A stretch of DNA of 64,000 nt, taken from the NCBI GenBank assembly GCA_050480245.1, contig JBCNEQ010000051.1; one strand, 5' to 3'. This stretch comes from Anoxybacillus sp050480245 (GTDB lineage: Bacteria; Bacillota; Bacilli; Bacillales; Anoxybacillaceae). The position numbers and the translations under genes were made by a program. Numbering within the stretch: position 1 is the first letter of the stretch; each line of letters opens with the position of its first letter. Below are positions 26,466-35,582 of this stretch, in pieces. A model generated the notes under the pieces. That model worked only from the letters and a program-made list of their open reading frames with translations, had not been told where the DNA came from and did no database searches.

Positions 26466-27028
26466 ATGAAAGCGGTTACGGATGGGGATATTTTATGGAC
26501 ACCGACGAAAGAACAAATCGAACAATCAAGCGTGAAAAAGTACATGGATTGGCTAAAAGAGAAAAAGGGGCTTGCATTTGATTCGCATGCGGCGTTATGA
26601 AAATGGTCGGTCGCTTCGGCACTGAAAAAACTTGGCGTCAAACAAGGAGACCGCGTCGTTGTTTATATGCCGAATATTCCGGAAACAGTTGTCGCATTGT
26701 TACAACTAATCACGAAACACGAAATGAAATACGCGCATTTGCTGCGCCGGTCGAAAGCGGGCTGAACGAACTCATACAGTCGCTAAAACAATTGCACGGC
26801 CAACGAGAAGACGTGCAAACGTACCACGCCAAAAAAATCGCCAACCGCCTTTGCGACTTGTATTTAAGTGTCGTAGCGTTAAAAGAAGCGGAAGAAAACG
26901 AACGAAAACAAATTATCGCCCGCCTTTTCTTACAGCATATTTGGGGATGCGATTTATTCGATGCCGAGATGTTATCGGTTCGTCATTTTGATTTAGTCAT
27001 GAATGAAACGAAAGAGGTAGAAGTATAA
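26466..27028 (+). pseudogene. Chimeric remnant: acetoacetyl-CoA synthetase-like 5' end joined to an unidentified 3' end
   Basis: A good promoter -10 (TATAAT near 26418) and RBS (AAAGGGGGG) precede ATG 26466, which reads MKAVTDGDILWTPTKEQIEQ ... MDWLKEKKGLAFDSHAAL, the start of an acetoacetyl-CoA synthetase. The next codon is TGA where Trp is expected (ALWKWSV). After KWSVAS about 50 or more residues are missing, and the text resumes with ALKKLGVKQGDRVVVYMPNI. Near 26705 it changes frame and family: IRAFAAPVESGLNELIQSLK and RLCDLYLSVVALKEAEENER, possibly the C-terminus of an acyl-CoA dehydrogenase-like protein. Two genes were fused by deletion; no product is expected. Confidence 0.7.
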
Positions 27029-27062
27029 AAAGGCAAGGGACCAAGTCGGTTCCTTGCCTTAT
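27029..27062. terminator. Bidirectional terminator
   Basis: AAGGCAAGGGA and TTCCTTGCCTT pair between the remnant and the convergent hemolysin III gene. Confidence 0.8.
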
Positions 27063-27712
27063 AGTAAAACAAACACCGCCAAAAAATGAGCCACAGACCC
27101 GCCTAATACAAACAAGTGCCAGACAGCATGATGAAATTTAAAGCCGCGCCATACGTAAAAAACAGCGCCGACTGTGTACAAAATTCCGCCGATGACTAAA
27201 TATAACACACCGTTTGGCGAAAGGTTGGAAACGAGCGGTTTCCATGCAAATACAATCAACCAGCCCATGATGATATATATGATCGTCGATGTATATAAAA
27301 AGCGGTTGACGAAAAAGCATTTAAATACGGTACCGAGGAGCGCAAGCCCCCAGACGATGCCAAATAACGTCCAACCGATCGCTCCTCTCACCGCTAAAAA
27401 CAGAAACGGCGTATATGTGCCTGCAATAAAAAAGTAAATCGCCGAATGGTCGAAAATTTCAAACAATCGCTTCCAGCGTCCTTCCGGCAACGCGTGCACA
27501 ATCGTTGATGACAAATACAAAATAAGCATCGTGCTTCCAAACAACGTAAAACTAACAACGTGCCATACATTTCCGTACATCGCAGCCATGGCCGTCAAAA
27601 TAACGAGCGCCGCGATACTAAACACCGCACCGATGCCATGAGTAATCGCATGCACGATTTCTTCTTCTTTCGTAAACGTATGGGTGAAAGCCAATAGTCT
27701 CATTCCTTTCAT
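27059..27712 (-). CDS. yplQ: Hemolysin III/YqfA-family membrane protein
   Basis: 217 residues, seven hydrophobic spans. It shows the PAQR/hemolysin III pattern: EEIVHAITHGIGA near the N-terminus (metal His), SSTIVHAL, FEIFDHSAIYFFIAGTYTP (Asp/His site) and a final FHHAVWHLFVLGGSVAHF with three His that bind Zn. Proteins of this family are integral membrane enzymes or channels of uncertain activity; the name hemolysin comes from one B. cereus protein. Start ATG 27712; RBS is weak. Confidence 0.85.
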   Translation of the reverse strand: MKGMRLLAFTHTFTKEEEIVHAITHGIGAVFSIAALVILTAMAAMYGNVWHVVSFTLFGSTMLILYLSSTIVHALPEGRWKRLFEIFDHSAIYFFIAGTYTPFLFLAVRGAIGWTLFGIVWGLALLGTVFKCFFVNRFLYTSTIIYIIMGWLIVFAWKPLVSNLSPNGVLYLVIGGILYTVGAVFYVWRGFKFHHAVWHLFVLGGSVAHFLAVFVLL

Positions 27713-27730
27713 TGAAAGACATTTTGTTTA

Positions 27731-28294
27731 TTATACCACATCGATATACATTTTTGTGCATTGTTGTTTTCGTTCGCGACATAATGGAAAAAAGAGAGGT
27801 GAGGACGATGCAAATACAGGTAGAAAGGCAACGAAAGACAAAAAATGGCCTGTACCATCGTTTATTGGTGTGTTGTTACTTGCGGCGATTGCGTGTGTCG
27901 CCATTTCCATTTGCGTCGGTTGGAATTTGACACATAAAGAGCGAAAAGTTTGTTGTTGGGGATGACTGTCTTTTTTCGTTTGGAGCAAATAGATTGTTAA
28001 ACGACTATCTGGGTCGCGATCAACGAGCGCTGCGATTTTTTCGAATGTACTCGCAGCAAAGTCTTTGCTTTTTAGCTGATATATTAGGTCTTTTACACAA
28101 GCTTTTCGATCATATCGATTACCAAAATAAATGCCGATAATCGTCTGAAACACGTAAAAACCAATGACAACATATAATTCTGTTCCATGGAGTTGTGTTA
28201 AATCAATTGTACCGTTCATAGCCATTATTTCTGGTAACAATACAAGTTGGCTAACGAATAAGCCGATTGTTTTTCCGATATGTTGTTTAAGCAT
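27731..28294 (-). CDS. Unknown two-span membrane protein, 3' end uncertain
   Basis: ATG 28294 has a good RBS (GAGAGGTG). The first about 108 residues look genuine: MLKQHIGKTIGLFVSQLVLL, a second span VVIGFYVFQTIIGIYFG, then a soluble tail ending LTIYLLQTKK near 27970. Beyond that the frame stays open to 27731, but there it is the antisense of the remnant on the other strand, so the true end was probably lost by deletion. I do not recognise a family. It lies downstream of yjiH with a terminator between. Confidence 0.5.
   Translation of the reverse strand: MLKQHIGKTIGLFVSQLVLLPEIMAMNGTIDLTQLHGTELYVVIGFYVFQTIIGIYFGNRYDRKACVKDLIYQLKSKDFAASTFEKIAALVDRDPDSRLTIYLLQTKKDSHPQQQTFRSLCVKFQPTQMEMATHAIAASNNTPINDGTGHFLSFVAFLPVFASSSPLFFPLCRERKQQCTKMYIDVV
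27808..27965 (+). pseudogene. Small membrane-protein remnant
   Basis: ATG 27808 after GAGAGGTGAGG reads MQIQVERQ; a one-base shift near 27830-27838 continues as KATKDKKWPVPSFIGVLLLA, AIACVAISICVGWNLTHKER, a clear single membrane span. It stops at 27965 close to where the opposite-strand gene loses its own identity. Probably the 5' part of a small gene, frameshifted and cut at its 3' end. Family not recognised. Confidence 0.4.
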
Positions 28295-28360
28295 ATACGT
28301 CACCTCTCTCCATACTATGAATCAAACGCGCCATTGGGATGGACAAATAAAAGTGAAATA

Positions 28361-28389
28361 AAAAAAGGGCGAGATGACTGCCCTTTTGC
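28361..28389 (-). terminator. Terminator after yjiH
   Basis: AAAAGGGC (28363-28370) and GCCCTTTT (28380-28387); the T run follows on the minus strand. Confidence 0.75.
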
Positions 28390-28390
28390 G

Positions 28391-29761
28391 TTAAAAAATG
28401 AAATGTGCAATAAAAACGATAATTGGTAACGTAATAAATGTGCGAAGAAGGAAAATGACAACGAGATCCTTAAACGTAATTGGTAGTTTTGACGCAAGTA
28501 GCAATCCGCCTACTTCGGACATGTAAATCAATTGTGTTACAGAAACACAAGCGATAACAAAGCGAGTAAATTCGCTTTCAATGCCGCTACCGATAATGGC
28601 AGGTAAAAACATGTCCGCAAAGCCGACAACCATCGTTTGTGCAGCGGCTGACGCTTCTGGCACTTGTAGGAGCGTCAAGATTGGTACAAACGGTTTACCG
28701 AGCCATTCAAATACCGGTGTTGTTTCGGCGATAATTAATGCGACCGTTCCAATAGCCATAACGACAGGTAATACGCCTAACCACATATCGATCACGGTTT
28801 GTACACCGTTTTTCAATAATTTCCCCATGTCGCTATTGCGCTGTGCCACTTCTGTTGCCTGTTTTAATCCCCATTGAAAAGGAGTATAGCCAGCTGGCAC
28901 TGTTTCATCAATGGGGGTGTGATGTTCATGATAATATGTGTCTGGCTTTTTTGATAATGGAGGGATACGCGGCATAATGATCGCAGCTACAAGACCAGCA
29001 ACGACAGTCGTAAAATAGTATGCGCCAAACATATGTTCAAGTTTCATATACGTGATGACAACGATGCTAAATGTAATCGATACAACGGAAAAAGTTGTTC
29101 CAATCACCGCTGCTTCTCGCTTCGTATAAAAGCCGTCTTCATATTGTTTATTTGTTAACAATACGCCGATCGTTCCGTCCCCTAACCAAGAAGCAATACA
29201 GTCAATGGACGAGCGACCAGGTAATTTAAATACCGGACGCATAATCTTTGTTAAAAGTGCGCCACATAATTCAAGTAATCCGAAATCTAATAGCAAAGGT
29301 AAAAACAAGCCTGCAAATAAGAAGACGGAAAACAAAATGGGAATGAGACTATACAACAGCAAAGCACCTGTATTTTCTGACCATACCCATTCCGGACCGA
29401 TTTGCCACAACGTCATCGCTCCTAAAATTGTTCCAACGATGCGCGCAACGACGAACAAACCATTCACATCGAATAAACGCCGAAGAAATGGGCTGTTCAT
29501 GATGAAAGAGGGATAAGCAATTTTTGCAACGATTGTGCCAACCGTAGCGATAAACATAAATAAAACAGAAATTGTCGGAATGACTGAAGAAAAGTTTCCT
29601 TCGACCCATTTAGCTAAAATAGCTACAGGGATCGTCATCTCACCTTTATAAGGAACAGGGATCATAAATAAAAATACCCCAACAAGCGAAGGAATAAGAA
29701 ATTTCAGTATGTCAGAGAGATGATGCGATTGTGTATGTTTTTCTTTTTGTACGACATTCAT
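28391..29761 (-). CDS. yjiH: YjiH-family membrane protein
   Basis: 456 residues with about ten hydrophobic spans; start ATG 29761 after GGAAGGTGG. It has the nucleoside-recognition (GATE) type segments of the YjiH family: PGRSSIDCIASWLGDGTIGVL in the first half and VVGFADMFLPAIIGSGI with YMSEVGGLLLASKLPI in the second, which are related halves of a gated transport fold. The substrate is unknown. Related proteins in Bacillales lie near amino acid or nucleoside genes, but the neighbours here give no hint. Monocistronic. Confidence 0.8.
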   Translation of the reverse strand: MNVVQKEKHTQSHHLSDILKFLIPSLVGVFLFMIPVPYKGEMTIPVAILAKWVEGNFSSVIPTISVLFMFIATVGTIVAKIAYPSFIMNSPFLRRLFDVNGLFVVARIVGTILGAMTLWQIGPEWVWSENTGALLLYSLIPILFSVFLFAGLFLPLLLDFGLLELCGALLTKIMRPVFKLPGRSSIDCIASWLGDGTIGVLLTNKQYEDGFYTKREAAVIGTTFSVVSITFSIVVITYMKLEHMFGAYYFTTVVAGLVAAIIMPRIPPLSKKPDTYYHEHHTPIDETVPAGYTPFQWGLKQATEVAQRNSDMGKLLKNGVQTVIDMWLGVLPVVMAIGTVALIIAETTPVFEWLGKPFVPILTLLQVPEASAAAQTMVVGFADMFLPAIIGSGIESEFTRFVIACVSVTQLIYMSEVGGLLLASKLPITFKDLVVIFLLRTFITLPIIVFIAHFIF

Positions 29762-30123
29762 TTTCTAAAACCACCTTCCATTTTATGTTTTGAAAACGGA
29801 TACATAACATTACTACTATCGTAATATAAAAATGAAAATAGTCAATATAGCAAAATGATTCAGAAATATAAACGAGCGATAAGGACTGCATAAATATGAA
29901 AGTATAAAATTATACAAATACACAAATACGAATAAATAATAATTAAGTTATAGTAAAATAGGCAACATAAAGCATAATAAAACAAAGTGACGATATAATC
30001 AATCATTTTTTTGTATAAACGTTCAAATTCGAAATTTTTTGTTTTTTTCAACACATTGATGCGTGTATTTTTTCTGTTTATGCGATATGATAAGCGAAAA
30101 TATGTGTGAAAGGAGTACGGGTA
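29762..30123. other. AT-rich divergent intergenic region
   Basis: About 360 bases, very AT-rich, between divergent yjiH and the small gene at 30124. It must hold both promoters. A TATGAT near 30087 could be the -10 of the small gene. No ORF, repeat or riboswitch is evident. Confidence 0.5.
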
Positions 30124-30333
30124 GTGTGGCATTATGGTGAGGAAAAACGGTATGTCCATGAGCTGTTAGAAAAATATCGGGCAGGCAAGCTACCGTTAAG
30201 TAGTGTAACAGCCGTCATTCGTTCATGGGTCATTCGCTATCAAAACGAATATTTGTTGAAACAACGATATTTTCAACCTTATCCAGAACCGTTACTTGAC
30301 GTGACGGATTCAGGAAAAGGAAGAGATTGTTAA
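30124..30333 (+). CDS. Hypothetical 69-residue protein
   Basis: GTG 30124 with AAAGGAG at 30108-30114. It reads MWHYGEEKRYVHELLEKYRA, GKLPLSSVTAVIRSWVIRYQ, NEYLLKQRYFQPYPEPLLDV... A soluble, helical, strongly charged small protein with no known motif. It has its own RBS and terminator, which supports a real gene. Function unknown. Confidence 0.6.
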   Translation: MWHYGEEKRYVHELLEKYRAGKLPLSSVTAVIRSWVIRYQNEYLLKQRYFQPYPEPLLDVTDSGKGRDC

Positions 30334-30336
30334 AAG

Positions 30337-30368
30337 AAGCGACAAAGGGTTATCCTTGTCGCTTTTTT
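30337..30368. terminator. Bidirectional terminator
   Basis: AAGCGACAA and TTGTCGCTT flank a 10-base loop between convergent genes, followed by T on the plus strand. Confidence 0.8.
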
Positions 30369-31660
30369 GTAACGATATAATACATCGGAATGCCAGATAT
30401 CGTCACAACAATCGATAAAAATGTATCGAGCGGTGCATGGAGTACCGTACTTATAATAATATATGCTGTGCCAACAATAGCAACAATCGGGGTGAAAGGA
30501 TAAAATGGCACTCGATATAATTGTTCGTTAGATGGTAATGATTTTCGTAATAAAAATACCGCATAAAAAGCAAAGCCGTAAAATAAAAAGACACTAAAAA
30601 TAGCAATATCCGTTAAGCGATCTGCATTACCAAGTAACATCATGATAATTGCAATAGTAATTTGCATGAACGTTGCTAATACAGGTGTGCGCCACTTTGG
30701 ATGGATGCGAGAAAAATAACGAGCAAGTGGAAATAGCCCATCTATTGCCATTGCCAATGGCATGCGAGGGAATGTGAGTACTTTTCCATTTAAACAACCA
30801 AAAATAGAAATTAAAATGCCAATAGCGATCAATTTTCCACCAAATGATCCGAATAAAATGGTTGCAGCTTCACTCGCTGCATTCGGACCGAGTGCAACAA
30901 TGTCATCAGCGCGAAGCACGTGAAGTAATGCTACATTCACAGCTACATAGGCAAACATGACAATAAGAATACCGGTGATAATCGCTTTTGGTAACGTCTT
31001 TGCCGGATTTTTCATCTCACCAGCAACAAACCCAACGTTCATCCATCCATCGTACGCCCACAATGTTGCTAAAACTGCCGCCCCGAAGTTTATTGCTTGA
31101 CTAGAGCCGCTATCCATGCCGAAAATCGGTACATTTCCTTTCACTACACCAAAGACAATAATAAGAAAAATAGGCAATAGTTTTGCTGCCGTTAACACAC
31201 TTTGAACGATTCCACCAAACTGAGAACCAAGCATATTTACAACGGACAAAAACAAGACTGCCATGATCCCGATCCAAAGTTCGCTTTCTTTTGGTAGAGA
31301 AAAAATACCTGCAAACATTGTACCAAAATACAGCCCTAGTGCACCGATGACGGCAGGCCCATAAATGATGGTTTGTACCCATCCGCATAAAAAGCCCCAA
31401 AACTTCCCGTAAACTTTTTCAATATATACGTACAATCCACCTGTTTCAGGAATTTTTGAGCTCACTTCTGCAATCGTTAACCCACTAGCTAACGTAATGA
31501 TTCCCCCGATAATCCAAGCGAGAAGAGCAAATGTTGAATTCCCAGTTGCTTCAATGACAACAGCGGGTTTCATAAAGATACCGGATCCTATCACAGTACC
31601 AACGACGATGGCTGTTGCTGTAATAAAGCCGATGCTTTGTTTCAATTCTGTTTTCGTCAT
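30350..31660 (-). CDS. steT: Amino acid permease SteT (LAT/APC family)
   Basis: 436 residues from ATG 31660 (AGAGGTG upstream). Twelve hydrophobic spans. The APC motif GTVIGSGIFMKP in span 1 and WAYDGWMNVGFVAGEMKNPAKTLP are diagnostic, and the whole protein runs closely with B. subtilis SteT, the serine/threonine exchanger related to eukaryotic L-amino acid transporters (PETGGLYVYIEKVYGKFWGF, GCLNGKVLTFPRMPLAMA). It probably exchanges Ser/Thr and aromatic amino acids across the membrane. Single gene; TATAAT on the minus strand near 31715 is the likely -10. Confidence 0.88.
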   Translation of the reverse strand: MTKTELKQSIGFITATAIVVGTVIGSGIFMKPAVVIEATGNSTFALLAWIIGGIITLASGLTIAEVSSKIPETGGLYVYIEKVYGKFWGFLCGWVQTIIYGPAVIGALGLYFGTMFAGIFSLPKESELWIGIMAVLFLSVVNMLGSQFGGIVQSVLTAAKLLPIFLIIVFGVVKGNVPIFGMDSGSSQAINFGAAVLATLWAYDGWMNVGFVAGEMKNPAKTLPKAIITGILIVMFAYVAVNVALLHVLRADDIVALGPNAASEAATILFGSFGGKLIAIGILISIFGCLNGKVLTFPRMPLAMAIDGLFPLARYFSRIHPKWRTPVLATFMQITIAIIMMLLGNADRLTDIAIFSVFLFYGFAFYAVFLLRKSLPSNEQLYRVPFYPFTPIVAIVGTAYIIISTVLHAPLDTFLSIVVTISGIPMYYIVTKKRQG

Positions 31661-31793
31661 GTTGTTCACCTCTAAAAAACAGTTGTTTTTTTGTGTCGGA
31701 CAATCGATATTATAGCATGAGATGAATGAAAACTTCTTTTTTTGAAAATTAAAATATTGACAGGGAGAAAAGAAAAGAATAAGATAAAATTAA

Positions 31794-31811
31794 ATTTGGT
31801 CTAAAGAAACT
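31794..31811 (+). promoter_or_regulatory. MntR-like box 1
   Basis: ATTTGGTCTAAAGAAACT resembles the B. subtilis MntR operator form TTTGCCTTAAGGAAACT. It lies about 150 bases before mntA. Confidence 0.55.
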
Positions 31812-31908
31812 TTTTTAACCTTAATCATTATTGTTTGCTTGTTCCACATGTCACACGTTTTTTGTTCATGCATATAATGGGCGGCAAACAAATTTTTTTG
31901 GCTTTATG

Positions 31909-31929
31909 TTGTATTGAGGAAACTTTTAT
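31909..31929 (+). promoter_or_regulatory. MntR-like box 2
   Basis: TTGTATTGAGGAAACTTTTA, about 35 bases before mntA, shares the GAGGAAACTT half with the B. subtilis mntABCD operator. A repressor bound here would block entry of polymerase when Mn is sufficient. Confidence 0.6.
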
Positions 31930-31960
31930 ATCCTTATACAACTTTTGAAGGAGGATGCAT

Positions 31961-32872
31961 ATGAAAAAATGGTTGGTTGTATGGACCGTTTTATTATTGT
32001 TGTTCGGTTGTGAAACGAAAGCACCTAAAAAAGACGTTATTTACGTTGTCGCTACAACGGGGCAAATTGCAGATTTAGTTGAACATGTCGGGGGAGAGTA
32101 TGTTCATGTGGAAGCGTTGATGGGGCCAGGGGTAGATCCGCATTTGTATAAAGCGACACAAGGTGACATTCAGAAGTTAAGTCAAGCAGACATCATCTTT
32201 TATAACGGGCTTCATTTAGAAGGAAAACTCGGAGAAATATTCACAAAAATGTCAAAAACGAAAAAAGTCGTCGCAGTAAGTGAAACGATTCCGAAAGAGA
32301 AGTTAATTGAAATAGACGGAGTGTATGATCCGCACATATGGTTTGATCTTGATTTGTGGAGATATGCAACGCAAAAGGTAAGAGACGAATTAAGTGCAGT
32401 GGATCCGAAACATAAACAAATATATCAAAAACGAGCAGAAGCATATGAATCTCAACTCATGCAGTTAAAAGAGGAAGCCAAAAAAGAGATGAACGCCATT
32501 CCAAAAAAACAGCGTGTTTTAATTACAGCCCATGATGCTTTTCATTATTTCGGTCGTGCGTATGATATCGAAGTAGTTGGCCTACAAGGGTTAAGTACAG
32601 ATGCAGAATACGGATTGAAAGATATTCAAGAACTTGTTGATATGATTGTTGACCGAAATATTCAAGCTGTATTTGTGGAAAGCAGTGTATCGAAAAAGGC
32701 AATTGAAGCGGTTGTTGAAGGAGCAAAACAGCGTGGCCATCACGTTTCGATTGGTGGAGAACTATTTTCAGATGCGCTCGGAAAAAAGGGGACTGAAGAA
32801 GGGACGTTCATTGGTATGTATCGTTACAATGTTAAAACGATTGCACAAGCATTGAAGGGGGAAGGACGATGA
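31961..32872 (+). CDS. mntA: Manganese ABC transporter, binding lipoprotein
   Basis: 303 residues from ATG 31961, six bases after GAAGGAGG. The signal peptide ends in LLFGC (Cys17 lipidated). It is a cluster A-I metal-binding protein: the metal ligands are His in GVDPHLYKATQGD, His in YDPHIWFDLDLW, a residue in VFVESSVSKK and Asp in the C-terminal ELFSDALG. It captures Mn(II), perhaps Zn(II), outside the cell and passes it to MntCD. First gene of mntABCD; stop overlaps mntB by 4 bases. Two MntR-like boxes upstream suggest Mn repression. Confidence 0.9.
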   Translation: MKKWLVVWTVLLLLFGCETKAPKKDVIYVVATTGQIADLVEHVGGEYVHVEALMGPGVDPHLYKATQGDIQKLSQADIIFYNGLHLEGKLGEIFTKMSKTKKVVAVSETIPKEKLIEIDGVYDPHIWFDLDLWRYATQKVRDELSAVDPKHKQIYQKRAEAYESQLMQLKEEAKKEMNAIPKKQRVLITAHDAFHYFGRAYDIEVVGLQGLSTDAEYGLKDIQELVDMIVDRNIQAVFVESSVSKKAIEAVVEGAKQRGHHVSIGGELFSDALGKKGTEEGTFIGMYRYNVKTIAQALKGEGR

Positions 32873-33609
32873 ATCCGCTAGTTGTTGACCAAATGACAGT
32901 TGCGTATGATCGGCAACTTGTATTAGAAGATGTATCATTTTCTGTTCCAGAAGGAAAGTTAGTAGGGATTATCGGTCCAAACGGAGCAGGAAAATCAACA
33001 TTAATGAAGGCGATGTTAAATTTTATTCCGCGTATGCACGGGAATGTTTTCGTATATGGCCAACCGTATGAGAAGCAAAGACATCTTGTCGGATACGTTC
33101 CGCAACGAAATTCTGTTGATTGGGATTTTCCAACGAATGCGCTTGATGTTGTATTGATGGGGAGATATGGTCATATCGGACTATGGAAACGACCACGAAA
33201 AGAAGACGTAGAGATTGCAATGCAATGTTTAGATAAAGTCGGCATGTTGCCTTATGCGAAACGGCAAATTAGCCAACTATCTGGTGGACAGCAGCAGCGT
33301 GTGTTTTTAGCGCGTGCACTCGCACAAGATGCTTCTATTTATCTTATGGATGAACCGTTTGTTGGAGTGGATGCCGCGACAGAAAAAGCGATTATTCAAC
33401 TGTTAAATGAACTAAAAACGCGTGGAAAAACGGTATTGGTTGTCCATCATGATTTGCAAACGGTGCGAGATTATTTCGATTATGTTTTATTGTTAAATAA
33501 ATGTGTCATAGCGTTTGGTGAAACGGAACGAACATTCACGTATGATCATATTCAAAACACGTATGGTGGAAAAGTGACTTTTCTCCCTACCACACATATT
33601 GTGGGGTGA
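32869..33609 (+). CDS. mntB: Manganese ABC transporter, ATPase
   Basis: 246 residues. Walker A GPNGAGKSTL, Q-loop VGYVPQRNSVDWDFP, signature QLSGGQQQRVFLARAL, Walker B IYLMDEPFVGVDA, and switch His in VVHHDLQTVRDYF. The VPQRxxxDWDFP stretch is typical of metal-type (Mn/Zn/Fe) ABC ATPases. Start ATG overlaps the mntA stop and its end abuts mntC, so the four genes form one tightly coupled operon. Confidence 0.93.
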   Translation: MNPLVVDQMTVAYDRQLVLEDVSFSVPEGKLVGIIGPNGAGKSTLMKAMLNFIPRMHGNVFVYGQPYEKQRHLVGYVPQRNSVDWDFPTNALDVVLMGRYGHIGLWKRPRKEDVEIAMQCLDKVGMLPYAKRQISQLSGGQQQRVFLARALAQDASIYLMDEPFVGVDAATEKAIIQLLNELKTRGKTVLVVHHDLQTVRDYFDYVLLLNKCVIAFGETERTFTYDHIQNTYGGKVTFLPTTHIVG

Positions 33610-33614
33610 ACGAA

Positions 33615-34514
33615 ATGGATGTTAATGTTCAATGGGTATTTACAAGCATGGCTTTGCTCGGATTGGCAAGTGGGATGATTGGCACGTTTGCCTTGCTGAA
33701 GAAACAAAGTTTAATAGGGGATGCAATGGCACATGCCGCGTTACCAGGCATTTGTATCGCTTTTCTCTTCCATGGACAAAAATCGCTTCTCGTTTTTTTA
33801 ATTGGTGCTGCTTGTTCAGGTTATATGGCAACAGTATGTATTCAGTTTATTGTAAAACATACGCGCATTAAAGAAGATGCTGCCATTGGCATCGTATTGT
33901 CTGTATTTTTTGGTTTAGGCATTGTGCTATTAACATGGATTAATCAACATGAAGGTGGAAATCAGAGCGGGATCAATGACTTTTTGTTCGGAAAAGCAGC
34001 ATCGTTAACTGGAAATGATGTGAACGTTTTAACCATAACGGCTGTACTAATGGTTATAACGATCCTCTTTTTTTTCAAAGAGTTCAAAATCATTACATTT
34101 GATCGAGCATTTGCGCAAGGAATCGGTATACCTGTGTCGTTGTTGAATGGTGTGCTTATGTTTTTAATCGTTTCGGTTGTTGTGATTGGTTTACAGGCTG
34201 TGGGCGTTGTGTTAATGTCTGCGCTACTCATTACGCCGGCGTTAGCTGCAAGATATTGGACTGAAAGACTCGGATGGATGACATTGTTAGCCGGCGTATT
34301 TGGTGCTTTATCTGGAGTTGCTGGGGCATATGTGAGTTTGATTGCTTATGTGCCTACCGGTCCACTCGTTATTATTTTTGCGACGGCTCTGTTTCTCTTC
34401 TCGTTTTTATTCGCCCCGAAACGTGGTTTATGTAGCAAAATCATTCGTCGGCATGTAGAAAGAAAAAAATTGCGCGTGAAACAACTAATGTATGAGCGAG
34501 GGGAGCAGTTATGA
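33615..34514 (+). CDS. mntC: Manganese ABC transporter, permease 1
   Basis: 299 residues; ATG 33615 is favoured over the upstream GTG 33606, which overlaps mntB. Eight or nine hydrophobic spans. The ABC-3 permease pattern is present: GTFALLKKQSLIGDAMAHAALPG near the N-terminus, and VGVVLMSALLITPALAARYW with TGPLVIIFATALF near the C-terminus. It forms the channel with MntD. A basic C-terminal tail (IIRRHVERKKLRVKQ) is longer than in some homologues. The stop overlaps mntD by 4 bases. Confidence 0.9.
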   Translation: MDVNVQWVFTSMALLGLASGMIGTFALLKKQSLIGDAMAHAALPGICIAFLFHGQKSLLVFLIGAACSGYMATVCIQFIVKHTRIKEDAAIGIVLSVFFGLGIVLLTWINQHEGGNQSGINDFLFGKAASLTGNDVNVLTITAVLMVITILFFFKEFKIITFDRAFAQGIGIPVSLLNGVLMFLIVSVVVIGLQAVGVVLMSALLITPALAARYWTERLGWMTLLAGVFGALSGVAGAYVSLIAYVPTGPLVIIFATALFLFSFLFAPKRGLCSKIIRRHVERKKLRVKQLMYERGEQL

Positions 34515-35380
34515 GTTATACGATTTGGATTTTGCTTACTGCAACTCTTGTCGGGATTAACTGTGGATTAGTCGGTACATTTCTCGTATTACGGAAAATG
34601 TCGATGCTTTCTGATGCGATCAGTCATAGCGTATTGCTAGGAATTGTGGGGGCGTATATGGTAAGCCATCAACTGCAAGGGGTGTCTATGCTCATCGGCG
34701 CTTTGCTTGTTGGATTGCTAACAACATTTCTCGTCCAATTGTTGCATCAAAAGGGGGTGCAAAGTGACGCAGCCATCGGGGTTGTGTTTACATGCTTGTT
34801 TGCGATCGGGGTTGTCCTCATTTCCTTATTCGCAGATCGTGTTCATTTAGATGTCGAACATGCGCTGATGGGTGAAATTGCATTTGTGCCGTGGGATGTG
34901 CTGGAAGTTGGCGGACGAAGTATTGGACCGAAAGCCGTTTGGTTGCTTGGATTTGTTTTAGCGATCAATATATTCGTTATTGTTTTTGCTTACAAAGAAT
35001 TAAAAATTAGCTCATTTGATAGTGAAATGGCAATTACGCTTGGAATTCCGGTCGTGCTGATTCACTACGTATTAATGGGGATGTTGTCGTTAACGACTGT
35101 TGCCTCATTTGATAGTGTTGGTGCCATTTTAGTTGTAGCGATGCTTATTGTACCAAGTGCAACGGCTTACTTGTGGACGGATCGACTTAGCACGATGCTT
35201 ATATGTAGTGCTTTTATCGGTGTATTGGCATCGGTGATCGGCTACGTGGGAGCGACAGCATTCAACGTCTCTATTTCTGGAGCAATTTCTGTATCAACCG
35301 GTGTCATCTTCTTTGTTTCATTATGGATCGCTCCAAAACATGGGGTATTGCGGGAATGGCTGAAAAAATCTCCTGCCTAG
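34511..35380 (+). CDS. mntD: Manganese ABC transporter, permease 2
   Basis: 289 residues, ABC-3 permease, paralogous to MntC (GTFLVLRKMSMLSDAISHSVLLG; VGAILVVAMLIVPSATAYLW; SGAISVSTGVIFFVSLWIAPKHG). No fused DtxR-type domain. Having two different permeases is standard for Bacillus mnt systems. The gene ends inside the operon terminator. Confidence 0.9.
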   Translation: MSYTIWILLTATLVGINCGLVGTFLVLRKMSMLSDAISHSVLLGIVGAYMVSHQLQGVSMLIGALLVGLLTTFLVQLLHQKGVQSDAAIGVVFTCLFAIGVVLISLFADRVHLDVEHALMGEIAFVPWDVLEVGGRSIGPKAVWLLGFVLAINIFVIVFAYKELKISSFDSEMAITLGIPVVLIHYVLMGMLSLTTVASFDSVGAILVVAMLIVPSATAYLWTDRLSTMLICSAFIGVLASVIGYVGATAFNVSISGAISVSTGVIFFVSLWIAPKHGVLREWLKKSPA

Positions 35381-35391
35381 GCAGGAGATTT
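35366..35391 (+). terminator. Terminator of mntABCD
   Basis: AAATCTCCTGCC (35366-35377) and GGCAGGAGATTT (35380-35391), a perfect 12-base stem around TA that contains the mntD stop codon. Confidence 0.8.
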
Positions 35392-35582
35392 AGTCTTTTA
35401 TTGCGGAAAGAAATGAATCGATAATACTTACATCATTTGTAACTAGAGAATCAGGAAGTAATGCAATAATGGCCACAACGGTATTTTCTTATTTTTCTGT
35501 ATTTTTGTCAATACTTTTGTCCACGAAATTTTGGTGCGAAAATGATATAATAGCAAAATAGTTGTTTTGAAGGAGGGATACG

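Noticed and set aside
31669..31960. Manganese riboswitch ahead of mntA
   Set aside because: No yybP-ykoY consensus loops found; the MntR-like boxes explain the region better.
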